Shown piece after piece: positions 17,573 to 25,372 of a stretch of DNA of 64,000 nt. The DNA lies in assembly GCF_014352935.1 (NCBI RefSeq), contig NZ_CP060694.1, forward strand, positions 1,054,001 to 1,118,000, given 5' to 3'. The first letter of the stretch is position 1. The number at the start of each line of letters is the position of its first letter. The DNA is from Aliarcobacter cryaerophilus (GTDB lineage: Bacteria > Campylobacterota > Campylobacteria > Campylobacterales > Arcobacteraceae). Below the pieces are notes generated by a model. That model worked only from the letters and a program-made list of their open reading frames with translations, did not search any database and had not been told where the DNA came from. The position numbers and the translations under genes were made by a program.

Positions 17573-19667
17573 CTTCTAATTCCTTTTTTAAAATTTCATC
17601 ATCACATTTTGGACAATACTCATATTCTCCAACTAAATATCCATGAACAGGGCAAACTGAAAACAGTGGAGTAATTGTAATATATGGCAATCTAAAGTTT
17701 GAAATTACATTTTTTACCATCTTTTTACAAGCTTCACTGGTTGATATTTTCTCTTTCATATACAAGTGTAAAACCGTTCCACCAGTATATTTACACTGTA
17801 AATCATCTTGTAATGTAAGCGCTTCAAAAGGATCATCTGTAAAATCAACTGGTAGCTGAGATGAGTTTGTATAATAAATATTCTTCCCAAAACCTGCTTG
17901 AATAATATCTTTGTATCTTTTTATATCCTCTTTTGCAAATCTATAAGTTGTTCCTTCAGCTGGTGTTGCTTCAAGATTATATAAATTTCCAGTTCTTTCT
18001 TGATATTCAAGCATCTTAGCTCTCATAAAATCTAATAACTCCATAGTAAACTCTATACCTTTTTCATTTGATAAGTCTATAGTTTCATTAGTAAAAAAGT
18101 TTTTTAGCATTTCATTTATACCATTTACTCCAATAGTTGAAAAGTGGTTGTTAAAGTGTGGTAAATATCTTTTTGTATAAGGATAAAGACCTCTATCATA
18201 CATCTCTTTTACAAAAATCCTCTTTCTTTCTAAGCTATCTTTTGCTAAATCCATAAGCTCTTCAACTCTTGAATATAGTCCCTTTATATCATTTTTATAT
18301 AAATATCCAAGCCTTGCCATATTTATTGTAACAACTCCAATACTTCCAGTCATTTCAGCACTTCCAAAAAGTCCACCACCTCGCTTTAAAAGCTCTCTTA
18401 AGTCAAGTTGAAGTCTGCAACACATACTTCTTACATGTCCTGGTTTATATGCCTCTTCATTTGGTATTTTATTTCCAAATTTATCTTTTTTATATTGGCT
18501 TCCTATAAAATTTTGAAAATAGCTACTTCCTATTTTTGCTGTATTTTCAAATAAAATATCTGTATTTTCTCCATCCCAGTCAAAATCTTCAGTTATATTT
18601 ACAGTTGGAATAGGAAAAGTAAATGGCTGACCCGTTTTATCACCTTGTGTCATAATCTCGTAGTAAGCTTTGTTTATTTGATTCATCTCTTTTTGAAAAT
18701 GTTTATATGTAAGCTCTTCAAAAGTTGAAACTCCCCTATTTTTTGCCTCTTTTAAAAGCTCATCATCTTTTAAATCTTTAAATAGATGCTCTTGATTTCG
18801 TGTTGGTATTTGCTCTTTTAAATCACTTGGAACCGTCCAATCGATAGTTATATTTGTAAAGGGACTTTGTCCCCAACGTGCAGGAACATTTAAGTTATAA
18901 ACAAAGCTTCTTATAGCTTTTTTTATCTCTTTGAATTCAAGTTTATCTTTAAAAACATAAGGTGCTAAATATGTATCAAAAGAGCTAAAAGCTTGAGCTC
19001 CTGCCCACTCACTTTGAAGTATTCCTAAAAAATTTGCCATCTGTCCCAAAGCTTCTCTAAAATGATTTGGAGCCTTACTTTCAACTCTTCCTCTAACTTC
19101 ATTAAATCCCTCATCAAGTAAAACTCTCAAACTCCATCCAGCACAATAAGCACTTAAACAATCTAAATCATGAATATGAATATCTGCATTTCTATGAGCA
19201 TATCCTTGCTCTTTTGTATAAATCTTATCCAACCAATAGTTTGCTATTAGTTTTCCAGCACTATTGTTTATAAGTCCAGCATGTGAATATCCTGTATTTG
19301 AATTTGCTTTTATTCTCCAATCTTCACCATTTATATACTCTTGTATTGTTTGAGTCGAGTTTACATAAGTTGTATCATTAGTTAATCCTAAAATCTGTTC
19401 TCTTTGAATTTTATGAAGGTGTCTATAAAGCATAAAACTTTTCATAACATCAAAATATTCACTTTTGAAAAGCTCTTTTTCTATTAAATCTTGAATATCT
19501 TCAACAGCTTTTAGATTTTTAGATTTTATCTCAAATAAAACTGAAAAATATATTGATTTATCATAAATAGTATTTACACTTTTAAATGCTTTTTTTATAG
19601 CATCTTCAATTTTAAAAGCTTCAAATTTCTCTTTTTTACCATCTCTTTTTAAAATCTCTATTTGCAT
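17550..19667 (-). CDS. nrdD: Anaerobic (class III) ribonucleoside-triphosphate reductase, main part
   Basis: A 705-residue NrdD. Residues about 1-90 form an ATP-cone (IEILKRDGKKEKFEAFKIED), followed by the catalytic barrel with NNHFSTIGVNGINEM and SMCCRLQLDLRELLKRGGG, and a C-terminal metal site CPVHGYLVGEYEYCPKC. The enzyme makes dNTPs without oxygen. The essential glycyl-radical tail is missing from this frame and is found in the overlapping frame at 17408-17572. A weak copy of the island's direct repeat lies 68 bp upstream of the start. Confidence 0.92.
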   Translation of the reverse strand: MQIEILKRDGKKEKFEAFKIEDAIKKAFKSVNTIYDKSIYFSVLFEIKSKNLKAVEDIQDLIEKELFKSEYFDVMKSFMLYRHLHKIQREQILGLTNDTTYVNSTQTIQEYINGEDWRIKANSNTGYSHAGLINNSAGKLIANYWLDKIYTKEQGYAHRNADIHIHDLDCLSAYCAGWSLRVLLDEGFNEVRGRVESKAPNHFREALGQMANFLGILQSEWAGAQAFSSFDTYLAPYVFKDKLEFKEIKKAIRSFVYNLNVPARWGQSPFTNITIDWTVPSDLKEQIPTRNQEHLFKDLKDDELLKEAKNRGVSTFEELTYKHFQKEMNQINKAYYEIMTQGDKTGQPFTFPIPTVNITEDFDWDGENTDILFENTAKIGSSYFQNFIGSQYKKDKFGNKIPNEEAYKPGHVRSMCCRLQLDLRELLKRGGGLFGSAEMTGSIGVVTINMARLGYLYKNDIKGLYSRVEELMDLAKDSLERKRIFVKEMYDRGLYPYTKRYLPHFNNHFSTIGVNGINEMLKNFFTNETIDLSNEKGIEFTMELLDFMRAKMLEYQERTGNLYNLEATPAEGTTYRFAKEDIKRYKDIIQAGFGKNIYYTNSSQLPVDFTDDPFEALTLQDDLQCKYTGGTVLHLYMKEKISTSEACKKMVKNVISNFRLPYITITPLFSVCPVHGYLVGEYEYCPKCDDEILKKELEDGKNKIA

Positions 19668-19734
19668 AACTTATTCCTTTTTTATAATCACTGGAAGTTT
19701 AAAAGAGTTTTTATTAATAGCTGTTAAGTAAAAA

Positions 19735-19752
19735 AGTCACTAAATTGTCATT
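19735..19752 (-). promoter_or_regulatory. Degenerate direct repeat upstream of nrdD
   Basis: In nrdD orientation the sequence is AATGACA-ATTT-AGTGACT, with the same 7-4-7 geometry as the four stronger sites in the neighbouring island, but with several mismatches and without a -10 hexamer at the same spacing. It may be a weak site or chance. Confidence 0.25.
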
Positions 19753-19815
19753 AGTTTTTAATTATTATTTATTTTTTATAATTTTCTAAAAATTGTTATT
19801 TTAATTAATAAATTC

Positions 19816-20919
19816 CTATTTATTTACATTTTCTTTAAAATATTCAAAAAAATCATATTTCTCATACTCTTTTTCATACTCATTTACTCTTTTCATAAAT
19901 GCTTCACTAGGTATTATCTTATGTTCAGGCATAACATCTTTATGAGGCTTTATTGAACTAGGCTTACCTGTAGAATCAATGCTTCTAGCGTATTTAATAT
20001 TTTTTAATCTAAAATCATCAGAATTTTTATCTGTTAAATCTACAGGATTTCCTCTATGAAGCCAAATTTGCATATCAGTATTTTTACCATTATTAGAATT
20101 TGCGAAATTAACAACGCTAAGACGAATAAGGTCTATTCCTTCAAATATATTTCTATGAAAATAAAGAACATCTCCCCCACCAGCCATTGAAGCATATGAA
20201 GCAAAGCCATCTTTTTTAAAGGAATGAGTCTTTGAAACACTATCTATACCTATTTTTATTTTGAATGTTTTATAATAATCATTTATACCATACTCTTTAG
20301 GTAAACTGCCATTTCTTTCAATATATTTATTTTTTTCATTCTCAGTATTCTCAATTAAGTTCAAAAATGTCATTGAATTATTATTAGGCCAATCTAATCC
20401 TATCTGTTCTGTTGTATTCCAAGGCACTGTTTTACTATTATTTGGTAAATATATATCCAATATTTCACTACTATATATTTTTCTACAATTTTCAGATTTA
20501 CCAAAATATCCACAACTTATATCATTTGTAATTTCTACTCTATAAGCTATAGCTAATGCTCCTTTAAAATCATCACCACCTATCCATCTTTTTGGCATTC
20601 CAAATCTCTCTGCAAACTCTTTTGTATATACCCATACATGTTGTGGTGCTTTTGAAGCTTGTTTATCACCAATTTTTTCTTTTACTTTTGGATTATATTT
20701 TCTATCAAAGATAGAATATGCTCTAAAATCACTTTCTGAATACTCTTTATTTTCTCTTAAATCACCTTCTTCATTTAAAAGTGGTACTTTGAAATTTTCT
20801 TCTGATTTAGAAGATGTTTGATTATTAACAGCATTAGAAGTATTAAGTTCATTAGCCAAACACCCACTAAAAATAAATACTATTAAAAATGGTAAAAATA
20901 CTTTAATATAAGCTTTCAT
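19816..20919 (-). CDS. Hypothetical lipoprotein
   Basis: A 367-residue lipoprotein. The signal peptide ends in a lipobox, IFSGC, with Cys20 as the predicted lipidation site. The mature part is soluble, with an N-terminal low-complexity linker and a compact domain containing WVYTKEFAERFGMPKRWIGG and YRVEI. No family is recognised. AAGGAAAATATAAA precedes the ATG. It is probably driven by the direct-repeat promoter at 21152-21184, through a long leader that holds the doubtful 62-codon frame. Outer-membrane or periplasmic location is inferred. Confidence 0.8.
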   Translation of the reverse strand: MKAYIKVFLPFLIVFIFSGCLANELNTSNAVNNQTSSKSEENFKVPLLNEEGDLRENKEYSESDFRAYSIFDRKYNPKVKEKIGDKQASKAPQHVWVYTKEFAERFGMPKRWIGGDDFKGALAIAYRVEITNDISCGYFGKSENCRKIYSSEILDIYLPNNSKTVPWNTTEQIGLDWPNNNSMTFLNLIENTENEKNKYIERNGSLPKEYGINDYYKTFKIKIGIDSVSKTHSFKKDGFASYASMAGGGDVLYFHRNIFEGIDLIRLSVVNFANSNNGKNTDMQIWLHRGNPVDLTDKNSDDFRLKNIKYARSIDSTGKPSSIKPHKDVMPEHKIIPSEAFMKRVNEYEKEYEKYDFFEYFKENVNK

Positions 20920-21104
20920 TTTATATTTTCCTTACATAAGATATTGTATTGAACTCTATTATTTAGAAAATTATAATAATTTATTAAATTTATAAAATAT
21001 TTGATTACTTTTAAATTTTGTAGTTTCTTTATAGAAATTGTCTCAGTGAGATAGCAAAATGTACTTAATACCTCAGTAAGTTTAAATTTAGTAAAAATCC
21101 CCAT
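20916..21104 (-). CDS. Possible leader peptide, doubtful
   Basis: A 62-codon frame whose stop overlaps the lipoprotein ATG by 4 bp and whose ATG lies 63 bp downstream of the direct-repeat activator site, a distance close to those of the other site-gene pairs (70, 77). The peptide has no recognisable motif and unremarkable composition, so it may be an untranslated leader read by chance. It occupies most of the 336-bp gap between the flanking genes. Confidence 0.3.
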   Translation of the reverse strand: MGIFTKFKLTEVLSTFCYLTETISIKKLQNLKVIKYFINLINYYNFLNNRVQYNILCKENIK

Positions 21105-21151
21105 TTTTATCTTATTTCCTTGTATAAATATTATTTTTATGACTTTTGAAA

Positions 21152-21184
21152 ATTCTATCAGAAAATTGTCACATTTTTGTCACA
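21152..21184 (-). promoter_or_regulatory. Direct-repeat activator site plus -10 element (lipoprotein 1)
   Basis: In gene orientation: TGTGACAAAAATGTGACA (21184 to 21167), six bases, then TGATAGAAT (21160 to 21152). The two TGTGACA half-sites are 11 bp apart, the period expected for tandem binding of an OmpR-type regulator, and the site takes the place of a -35 element. Confidence 0.65.
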
Positions 21185-21254
21185 GTTTGATATTATTTAC
21201 AACTTAACTCTTTTTTAAATTAAAATTATTTTTTATCATATATTTTTTAATACT

Positions 21255-22046
21255 TTACTCTATATATTTATCTTTCAAAGATTTTTCATTTATCTCATTT
21301 TTTATATATGAATATGTTACAGATAGACAACTAATAACCAAAACTGTAATAAATACATTTAAAAATACATATAAAATTGAAAGATGAGAAGATACAACAC
21401 CAGTTAAAAATCCTATAATTAAACCATAAACCAATGCAATTAAAATAGCTATAATTGTTGGAAAGATAGTAACCATAAATAAAGATAAGAGTTTATAATT
21501 TTTTGTAAAAGCCAAAGCATCTAAAAGAGTCATCTTTTCATCTATTGCAGTAGCTGGAAGAACCATAGAAAATCTACTAAAAGCTATCATTGTTAATAAA
21601 GTAGATAAAAAGTAAGAAATAACTCCTACTAAAAATTTATTTTGAGTAAACTGCTCTGTTACTATACTTATTAAAAGAAAAATAGCAATTAAAATCCCAA
21701 AAATCAATCCAGTTAAAAGTCCAATCCACACTGATTTTAGGAAAAACTTGAGTAATGTTTGTGTTGGCATAATTGCCTCTAAAGATGAAATATCATCTTT
21801 TATTAAAATAATTCTATGAACAGAAACTGCCATAACAATATTTAAAATTATAGATAATATAATAAAAGAAATGAATATAAATTTATTATCTTCAAAATTG
21901 ATTTTTTCTCCGTTACTTAAAAAACTACTAGGAAGAAATATATCTATACCAACTAAAACTAAAGTAGGGATAAGTAGAGCTTTAAATAGAGCATTTTTAT
22001 TTTCAATTATAGATTTTAAGGCTTCATTCATTAATTTACCATACAT
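21255..22046 (-). CDS. Hypothetical polytopic membrane protein
   Basis: A 263-residue protein with about six membrane segments: around residues 23-38, 52-73, 94-125, 139-160, 185-215 and 222-245. No conserved functional motif was recognised. It resembles YciC-like or DUF-type integral membrane proteins only in general layout. It starts 26 bp downstream of the stop of the lipoprotein gene 22072-22776 and is likely in its operon, so it would fall under the same direct-repeat promoter. Function unknown. Confidence 0.72.
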   Translation of the reverse strand: MYGKLMNEALKSIIENKNALFKALLIPTLVLVGIDIFLPSSFLSNGEKINFEDNKFIFISFIILSIILNIVMAVSVHRIILIKDDISSLEAIMPTQTLLKFFLKSVWIGLLTGLIFGILIAIFLLISIVTEQFTQNKFLVGVISYFLSTLLTMIAFSRFSMVLPATAIDEKMTLLDALAFTKNYKLLSLFMVTIFPTIIAILIALVYGLIIGFLTGVVSSHLSILYVFLNVFITVLVISCLSVTYSYIKNEINEKSLKDKYIE

Positions 22047-22071
22047 ATTATCAACCTTTTTTTATTAATTT

Positions 22072-22776
22072 TTAATTTTTTATTGCTAATATCTGGCTTT
22101 CATTATTTAATAGCTCATTAAACTTTTGTAAAAACTTAGCAAAATTTAGTCTTATAGCTCCAGTATATGAAGTGTTTAGTCGAATGTTAGCATCGTAAGC
22201 TGTCAAAACAACAGTATCATCTTCTGCATAAGCTGTCTTTTCTAAACTATCATATTTAAGATGTGTATTATTTTGTTCCCCAATATAAGGTACTCCAGTA
22301 AAAACTTGTATCATAGCTGCTCCCATTATTTTCCCAAAAGTAGCAGTATCTTCCGCTACATAAGTTGAAACTATATTTATAGGTTTTATGACTTGATTAG
22401 TATCAGAAACATTGTATGTTGCATTTATTGTTGTTGATATACCTTCTTTTTTAAGTTCTCTTTTAAAATCCATATCTATATCTATTTTATAAAACTTTTG
22501 ATTTAAAGGATTGTTTATATAAAACTTATTTATATTAGTTAATAAATGAGTTTTAATCTCTTCTTCATCAATCAAAACAAAATACATATATTTATTATTT
22601 AAAGCATCTCCAGTTAATTTTACATTTGATACTTGTATATTTATATCTTTTTGTTTAATGTCTTGAACTGTTTCTTTATGTAAAGAAAAATTCTTTGGTG
22701 GTAATTTACCAGAACATCCGCTAAATAAATATATTGTAGTTAATGCAACAACAATTATTTTAACTATTTTAATCAT
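22072..22776 (-). CDS. Hypothetical lipoprotein
   Basis: A 234-residue lipoprotein with signal peptide and lipobox YLFSGC (Cys21). The mature domain contains mixed beta/alpha sequence with a small hydrophobic stretch FGKIMGAAMIQVFTGVP near residue 150. No family is recognised. The leader just before the ATG carries a run of six G in the ribosome-binding region (AAGGGGGGAAAAC). The gene lies 70 bp downstream of a strong direct-repeat activator site and probably heads an operon with the membrane protein that follows. Confidence 0.8.
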   Translation of the reverse strand: MIKIVKIIVVALTTIYLFSGCSGKLPPKNFSLHKETVQDIKQKDINIQVSNVKLTGDALNNKYMYFVLIDEEEIKTHLLTNINKFYINNPLNQKFYKIDIDMDFKRELKKEGISTTINATYNVSDTNQVIKPINIVSTYVAEDTATFGKIMGAAMIQVFTGVPYIGEQNNTHLKYDSLEKTAYAEDDTVVLTAYDANIRLNTSYTGAIRLNFAKFLQKFNELLNNESQILAIKN

Positions 22777-22830
22777 CTATGTTTTCCCCCCTTGTGTTTT
22801 TTATGAAACTAATTATTAGTTACTTAAAAA

Positions 22831-22863
22831 ACTATATCAAAAAGATGTCACATTTTCGTCACA
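22831..22863 (-). promoter_or_regulatory. Direct-repeat activator site plus -10 element (lipoprotein 2)
   Basis: In gene orientation: TGTGACGAAAATGTGACA (22863 to 22846), six bases, then TGATATAGT (22839 to 22831). Same half-site spacing and same distance to the -10 hexamer as at the other island promoters. Confidence 0.68.
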
Positions 22864-22892
22864 TTTATTGATTTTATAAAATTATTTAATAT

Positions 22893-23495
22893 CTATTTCT
22901 TTAGAGGAAATTTCATAGTATTTTCTAAATCTTCAATTAAAACTTTAAAAAACTTATTTATATCCATTTTTTCATCTTTATAAAAAGTTTTAAAAGAGTT
23001 TGAATTAGAGTAACTATCTAAAACAAATAAGTTTTGATAAATAAGATTTATATCTTCAAATAAAGAAGCTTGTAGATAAATAGTATTATTCGTACAGTTA
23101 TACTCTTTTATAGTTATAGTTAATTTTTTTGTTGCTTGATTATTATTGACTATTATATTTTTATCTTCAAATAGTTGTATTAGATTTGGTAGTTTATTTT
23201 TAATCTTATTAAAATAGATTTTATTTAAAGATTTACAACTTTCATTAGAGATTAAAGGTTCACTAAATGTAAATACTGGTGACATTCCTGTTCCATTTCC
23301 CCAATTTACATAGTGTACATTTGTTCTTTGTGCATTTATGATTTTAGTATCAGTTTGTTCAATAACAACAGATAACTCATTTAAAGTTTTATAACTCTCT
23401 TTTTGTGATGTATTATCTATTTTATAATTATGATAACAACCAGTTAAAAGAGAAGTTATAAATAAAAAAAATATTTTTATTATAAAATTATTCAT
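22893..23495 (-). CDS. Hypothetical lipoprotein
   Basis: A 200-residue lipoprotein. Signal peptide residues 1-19 end in the lipobox SLLTGC (Cys20). The mature part looks like a small alpha/beta domain (VVIEQTDTKIINAQ, LTITIKEYNC) with no recognised family. Its leader ACAATGGGAAAAACATAAA resembles that of the preceding lipoprotein gene. It is 77 bp downstream of its own direct-repeat activator site. Function unknown. Confidence 0.78.
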   Translation of the reverse strand: MNNFIIKIFFLFITSLLTGCYHNYKIDNTSQKESYKTLNELSVVIEQTDTKIINAQRTNVHYVNWGNGTGMSPVFTFSEPLISNESCKSLNKIYFNKIKNKLPNLIQLFEDKNIIVNNNQATKKLTITIKEYNCTNNTIYLQASLFEDINLIYQNLFVLDSYSNSNSFKTFYKDEKMDINKFFKVLIEDLENTMKFPLKK

Positions 23496-23556
23496 TTTAT
23501 GTTTTTCCCATTGTGCATCGTAGCTTATATAGTAAACATATAAAACTAACGAAACA

Positions 23557-23589
23557 ATTGTATCGAGAATTAGTCACATTTTTGTTACA
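23557..23589 (-). promoter_or_regulatory. Direct-repeat activator site plus -10 element (lipoprotein 3)
   Basis: In gene orientation: TGTAACAAAAATGTGACT (23589 to 23572), six bases, then CGATACAAT (23565 to 23557). Two mismatches to the best copies, but with identical 7-4-7 geometry and identical spacing to the -10. It ends 3 bp from the hipT stop. Confidence 0.6.
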
Positions 23590-23591
23590 AT

Positions 23592-24602
23592 TTATCTATA
23601 TCTTAATCTTTTCAATCTAGTCTTATAAGATGATTTATAAAACTCTTTTGCATTTTTACTTAAAAATGATTTATCAATCAACTCTTCAACTTTATAGTAG
23701 CTCTCTTCAATAAATTTCATAATTTTATTAAATCTAATCTCTTTTAAATCAATATAGTTAGCAAATGTTTTAAAATCATCATAAGTATAGTATCCGTATT
23801 TTTCATATGTAGGAGTATATTCATCTAATAAATCTAATGCCATATCCCCATATTTTTCATTTATATGAAATCTTGTATTTAATAAATCATAATTTGGAGA
23901 TAAGAAATATTCATTTGAGTATGGTTTGCTATATAAAGAGAAATTTTTTAAATGGGCATCACCATTGCATATTAGATAGTTTAAAATAACTCTTTTAAAA
24001 AAATCTTCTAAGCAAACTACACTTGAAGCTACATATTTTTTTATCATTTTTGCACAATCAAGATAACTACAAGCATCATATTTATAGTTTTCTCCATGAG
24101 ATGATGGAGATATTTGCATAATTCCTGCAAAATCTTCTTGATCAAATTTTAAGGAAGAAATATCATCATAATCAAATCTTTTAGTAATATATGCAAGTTC
24201 ACCATCACTAAACTCTATTAATCCACAATTTGCGGTTGGAATTTTAAATATCTGTTTTGATATAAGCATTGAAAGATGTTCATTTGCAACAATATCTTTC
24301 TCATTTTTAATATATCCATCTCCACTAGAAATTGGTTTTAAAATATATTTTCCATTTATTGCAGTTGGAACTAAATCTTTTTTTTCAAAAGTCAAAGAGA
24401 TTTTATCTTGAACTCCTGAAATTGACATTCTAGGTGATAGTTCAGCTCTTTTTTTAGTAAATTCAACTTTATTAAAATTTAAAGGATTTGGTACGGTTCC
24501 ATCAAAAAGTTCTTTTATACATTTTGAACAATAACTATTTTTAAGTTTTTTATTTGTTGCTAAACAAGCTAAGCAAATATTATTTTCCATCTTTTGTCTC
24601 AT
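23592..24602 (-). CDS. hipT: HipT-like serine/threonine kinase toxin (HipA family)
   Basis: A 336-residue HipA-family kinase lacking the N-terminal subdomain, which is encoded by the preceding gene, as in HipBST systems. Residues about 10-29 form a CxxC...CxxC zinc ribbon. SISGVQDK (Ser60, Ser62) matches the regulatory Ser-x-Ser loop of HipT, GDAHLKNFSLY carries the catalytic Asp and Asn, and LSPNYDLLNT the metal-binding Asp. E. coli HipT inactivates tryptophanyl-tRNA synthetase; the target here is not known. It overlaps hipS by 23 bp; ATG 24590 is an alternative start. Confidence 0.87.
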   Translation of the reverse strand: MRQKMENNICLACLATNKKLKNSYCSKCIKELFDGTVPNPLNFNKVEFTKKRAELSPRMSISGVQDKISLTFEKKDLVPTAINGKYILKPISSGDGYIKNEKDIVANEHLSMLISKQIFKIPTANCGLIEFSDGELAYITKRFDYDDISSLKFDQEDFAGIMQISPSSHGENYKYDACSYLDCAKMIKKYVASSVVCLEDFFKRVILNYLICNGDAHLKNFSLYSKPYSNEYFLSPNYDLLNTRFHINEKYGDMALDLLDEYTPTYEKYGYYTYDDFKTFANYIDLKEIRFNKIMKFIEESYYKVEELIDKSFLSKNAKEFYKSSYKTRLKRLRYR

Positions 24603-24918
24603 CTTTTTGGATTGTTATAGAGCCTATTGTATTCTCTTTTGTTGTAAGAATTAGTCTTGAAAAATCGTCATCTTTATCAATTCTTAACTCTTTGCATTGA
24701 ATATCTTTTAATTTACCTTCAGCTAGCAAGTTATAAAAAAAAGGAAATAAAAAAGGTGATTTAAACTCCTCTTCTTGTAGTGGTAAAGTTAAACTAATAG
24801 CTTTTTTATTTGGCATTTTTAAATACTCTTTATCATAAACAAAAATATACTCTTTTTCATTTATTTTTGTTAGTATTCCTGCAAAGATACTATTTCTAAA
24901 AACTTTTGCTCTTTGCAT
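24580..24918 (-). CDS. hipS: HipS-like antitoxin (HipA N-terminal subdomain protein)
   Basis: A 112-residue protein matching the stand-alone HipA N-terminal subdomain (TIGR03071-type). KVFRNSIFAGILTK and SLTLPLQEEEFKSPFLFPFF are the characteristic segments. In E. coli O127 HipBST this small protein, not HipB, neutralises the kinase. Its ATG follows the hipB stop with a 1-bp overlap and its end overlaps hipT, so the three genes are coupled. Confidence 0.83.
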   Translation of the reverse strand: MQRAKVFRNSIFAGILTKINEKEYIFVYDKEYLKMPNKKAISLTLPLQEEEFKSPFLFPFFYNLLAEGKLKDIQCKELRIDKDDDFSRLILTTKENTIGSITIQKDETKDGK

Positions 24919-25130
24919 TATTTATTTACTACTTCAATATTTATTTGCATACCAAGTGCATCTAAAAGCTTTTCAACGGTTTTTATAGTTGGATTTGCTT
25001 TTCCATTTTCAATATCTGAAATTGACGCATAATTTACACCTGAATAATCTTGTAAATCTTTTAATTCAAGATTTAACTCTTGTCTTCTTTTTTTTATGAT
25101 TTTACCTATTTTAATATTTGTTAATTCCAT
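24918..25130 (-). CDS. hipB: HipB-like HTH antitoxin/repressor
   Basis: A 70-residue Xre-type helix-turn-helix protein. The HTH runs from LELKDLQDYSGVNYASISDI to ENGKANPTIKTVEKLLDAL. It is the first gene of hipBST, where HipB represses the operon and assists neutralisation. Three TTTAG-N8-YTAAA palindromes upstream have the same 5-8-5 layout as the E. coli HipB operator (TATCC-N8-GGATA), supporting autorepression. Confidence 0.87.
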   Translation of the reverse strand: MELTNIKIGKIIKKRRQELNLELKDLQDYSGVNYASISDIENGKANPTIKTVEKLLDALGMQINIEVVNK

Positions 25131-25150
25131 TTTTTACCTTAATTTAATAA

Positions 25151-25178
25151 CTATATTTAGTATATAAGTTAAATATAG
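25151..25178. promoter_or_regulatory. Candidate HipB operator 1
   Basis: Contains TTTAG-TATATAAG-TTAAA at 25156-25173, inside a perfect 9-bp inverted repeat (CTATATTTA and TAAATATAG). It overlaps the predicted hipB transcription start; a minus-strand -10 (TATAAT) lies at 25187-25182. Confidence 0.6.
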
Positions 25179-25196
25179 CTAATTATATACTTTTAT

Positions 25197-25210
25197 AGTT
25201 ATATATAACT
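25197..25210. repeat. 14-bp perfect palindrome between operators
   Basis: AGTTATATATAACT reads the same on both strands. It lies between operators 1 and 2, in the -35 region of hipB. It may be an extra binding site or a by-product of A/T richness. Confidence 0.35.
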
Positions 25211-25215
25211 TAATG

Positions 25216-25233
25216 TTTAGCATATAAGTTAAA
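25216..25233. promoter_or_regulatory. Candidate HipB operator 2
   Basis: TTTAG-CATATAAG-TTAAA, 60 bp from operator 1, one mismatch from a perfect half-site pair. It shares its core with the other two copies. Confidence 0.58.
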
Positions 25234-25276
25234 TACAACCTATAATAAAAACTAGTGATTGAAAAATTATCAAATA

Positions 25277-25294
25277 TTTAGCATATAAACTAAA
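25277..25294. promoter_or_regulatory. Candidate HipB operator 3, over the kinase promoter
   Basis: TTTAG-CATATAAA-CTAAA, a perfect 5-8-5 palindrome, 61 bp from operator 2. It is centred about 37 bp upstream of the start predicted from the plus-strand TATAAT at 25310-25315, that is, over the -35 region of the sensor kinase gene. Confidence 0.6.
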
Positions 25295-25372
25295 AATATA
25301 TTGATATATTATAATTTATATCATTTAAGGCATAATTATAAAATACAAATAAAACAGACAAATAGAGGAATA

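Noticed and set aside
25301-25372. Extra 24 codons at the N-terminus of the sensor kinase
   Set aside because: They precede a TTG with a ribosome-binding site and a clean signal peptide and would place the start over the -10 and operator region.
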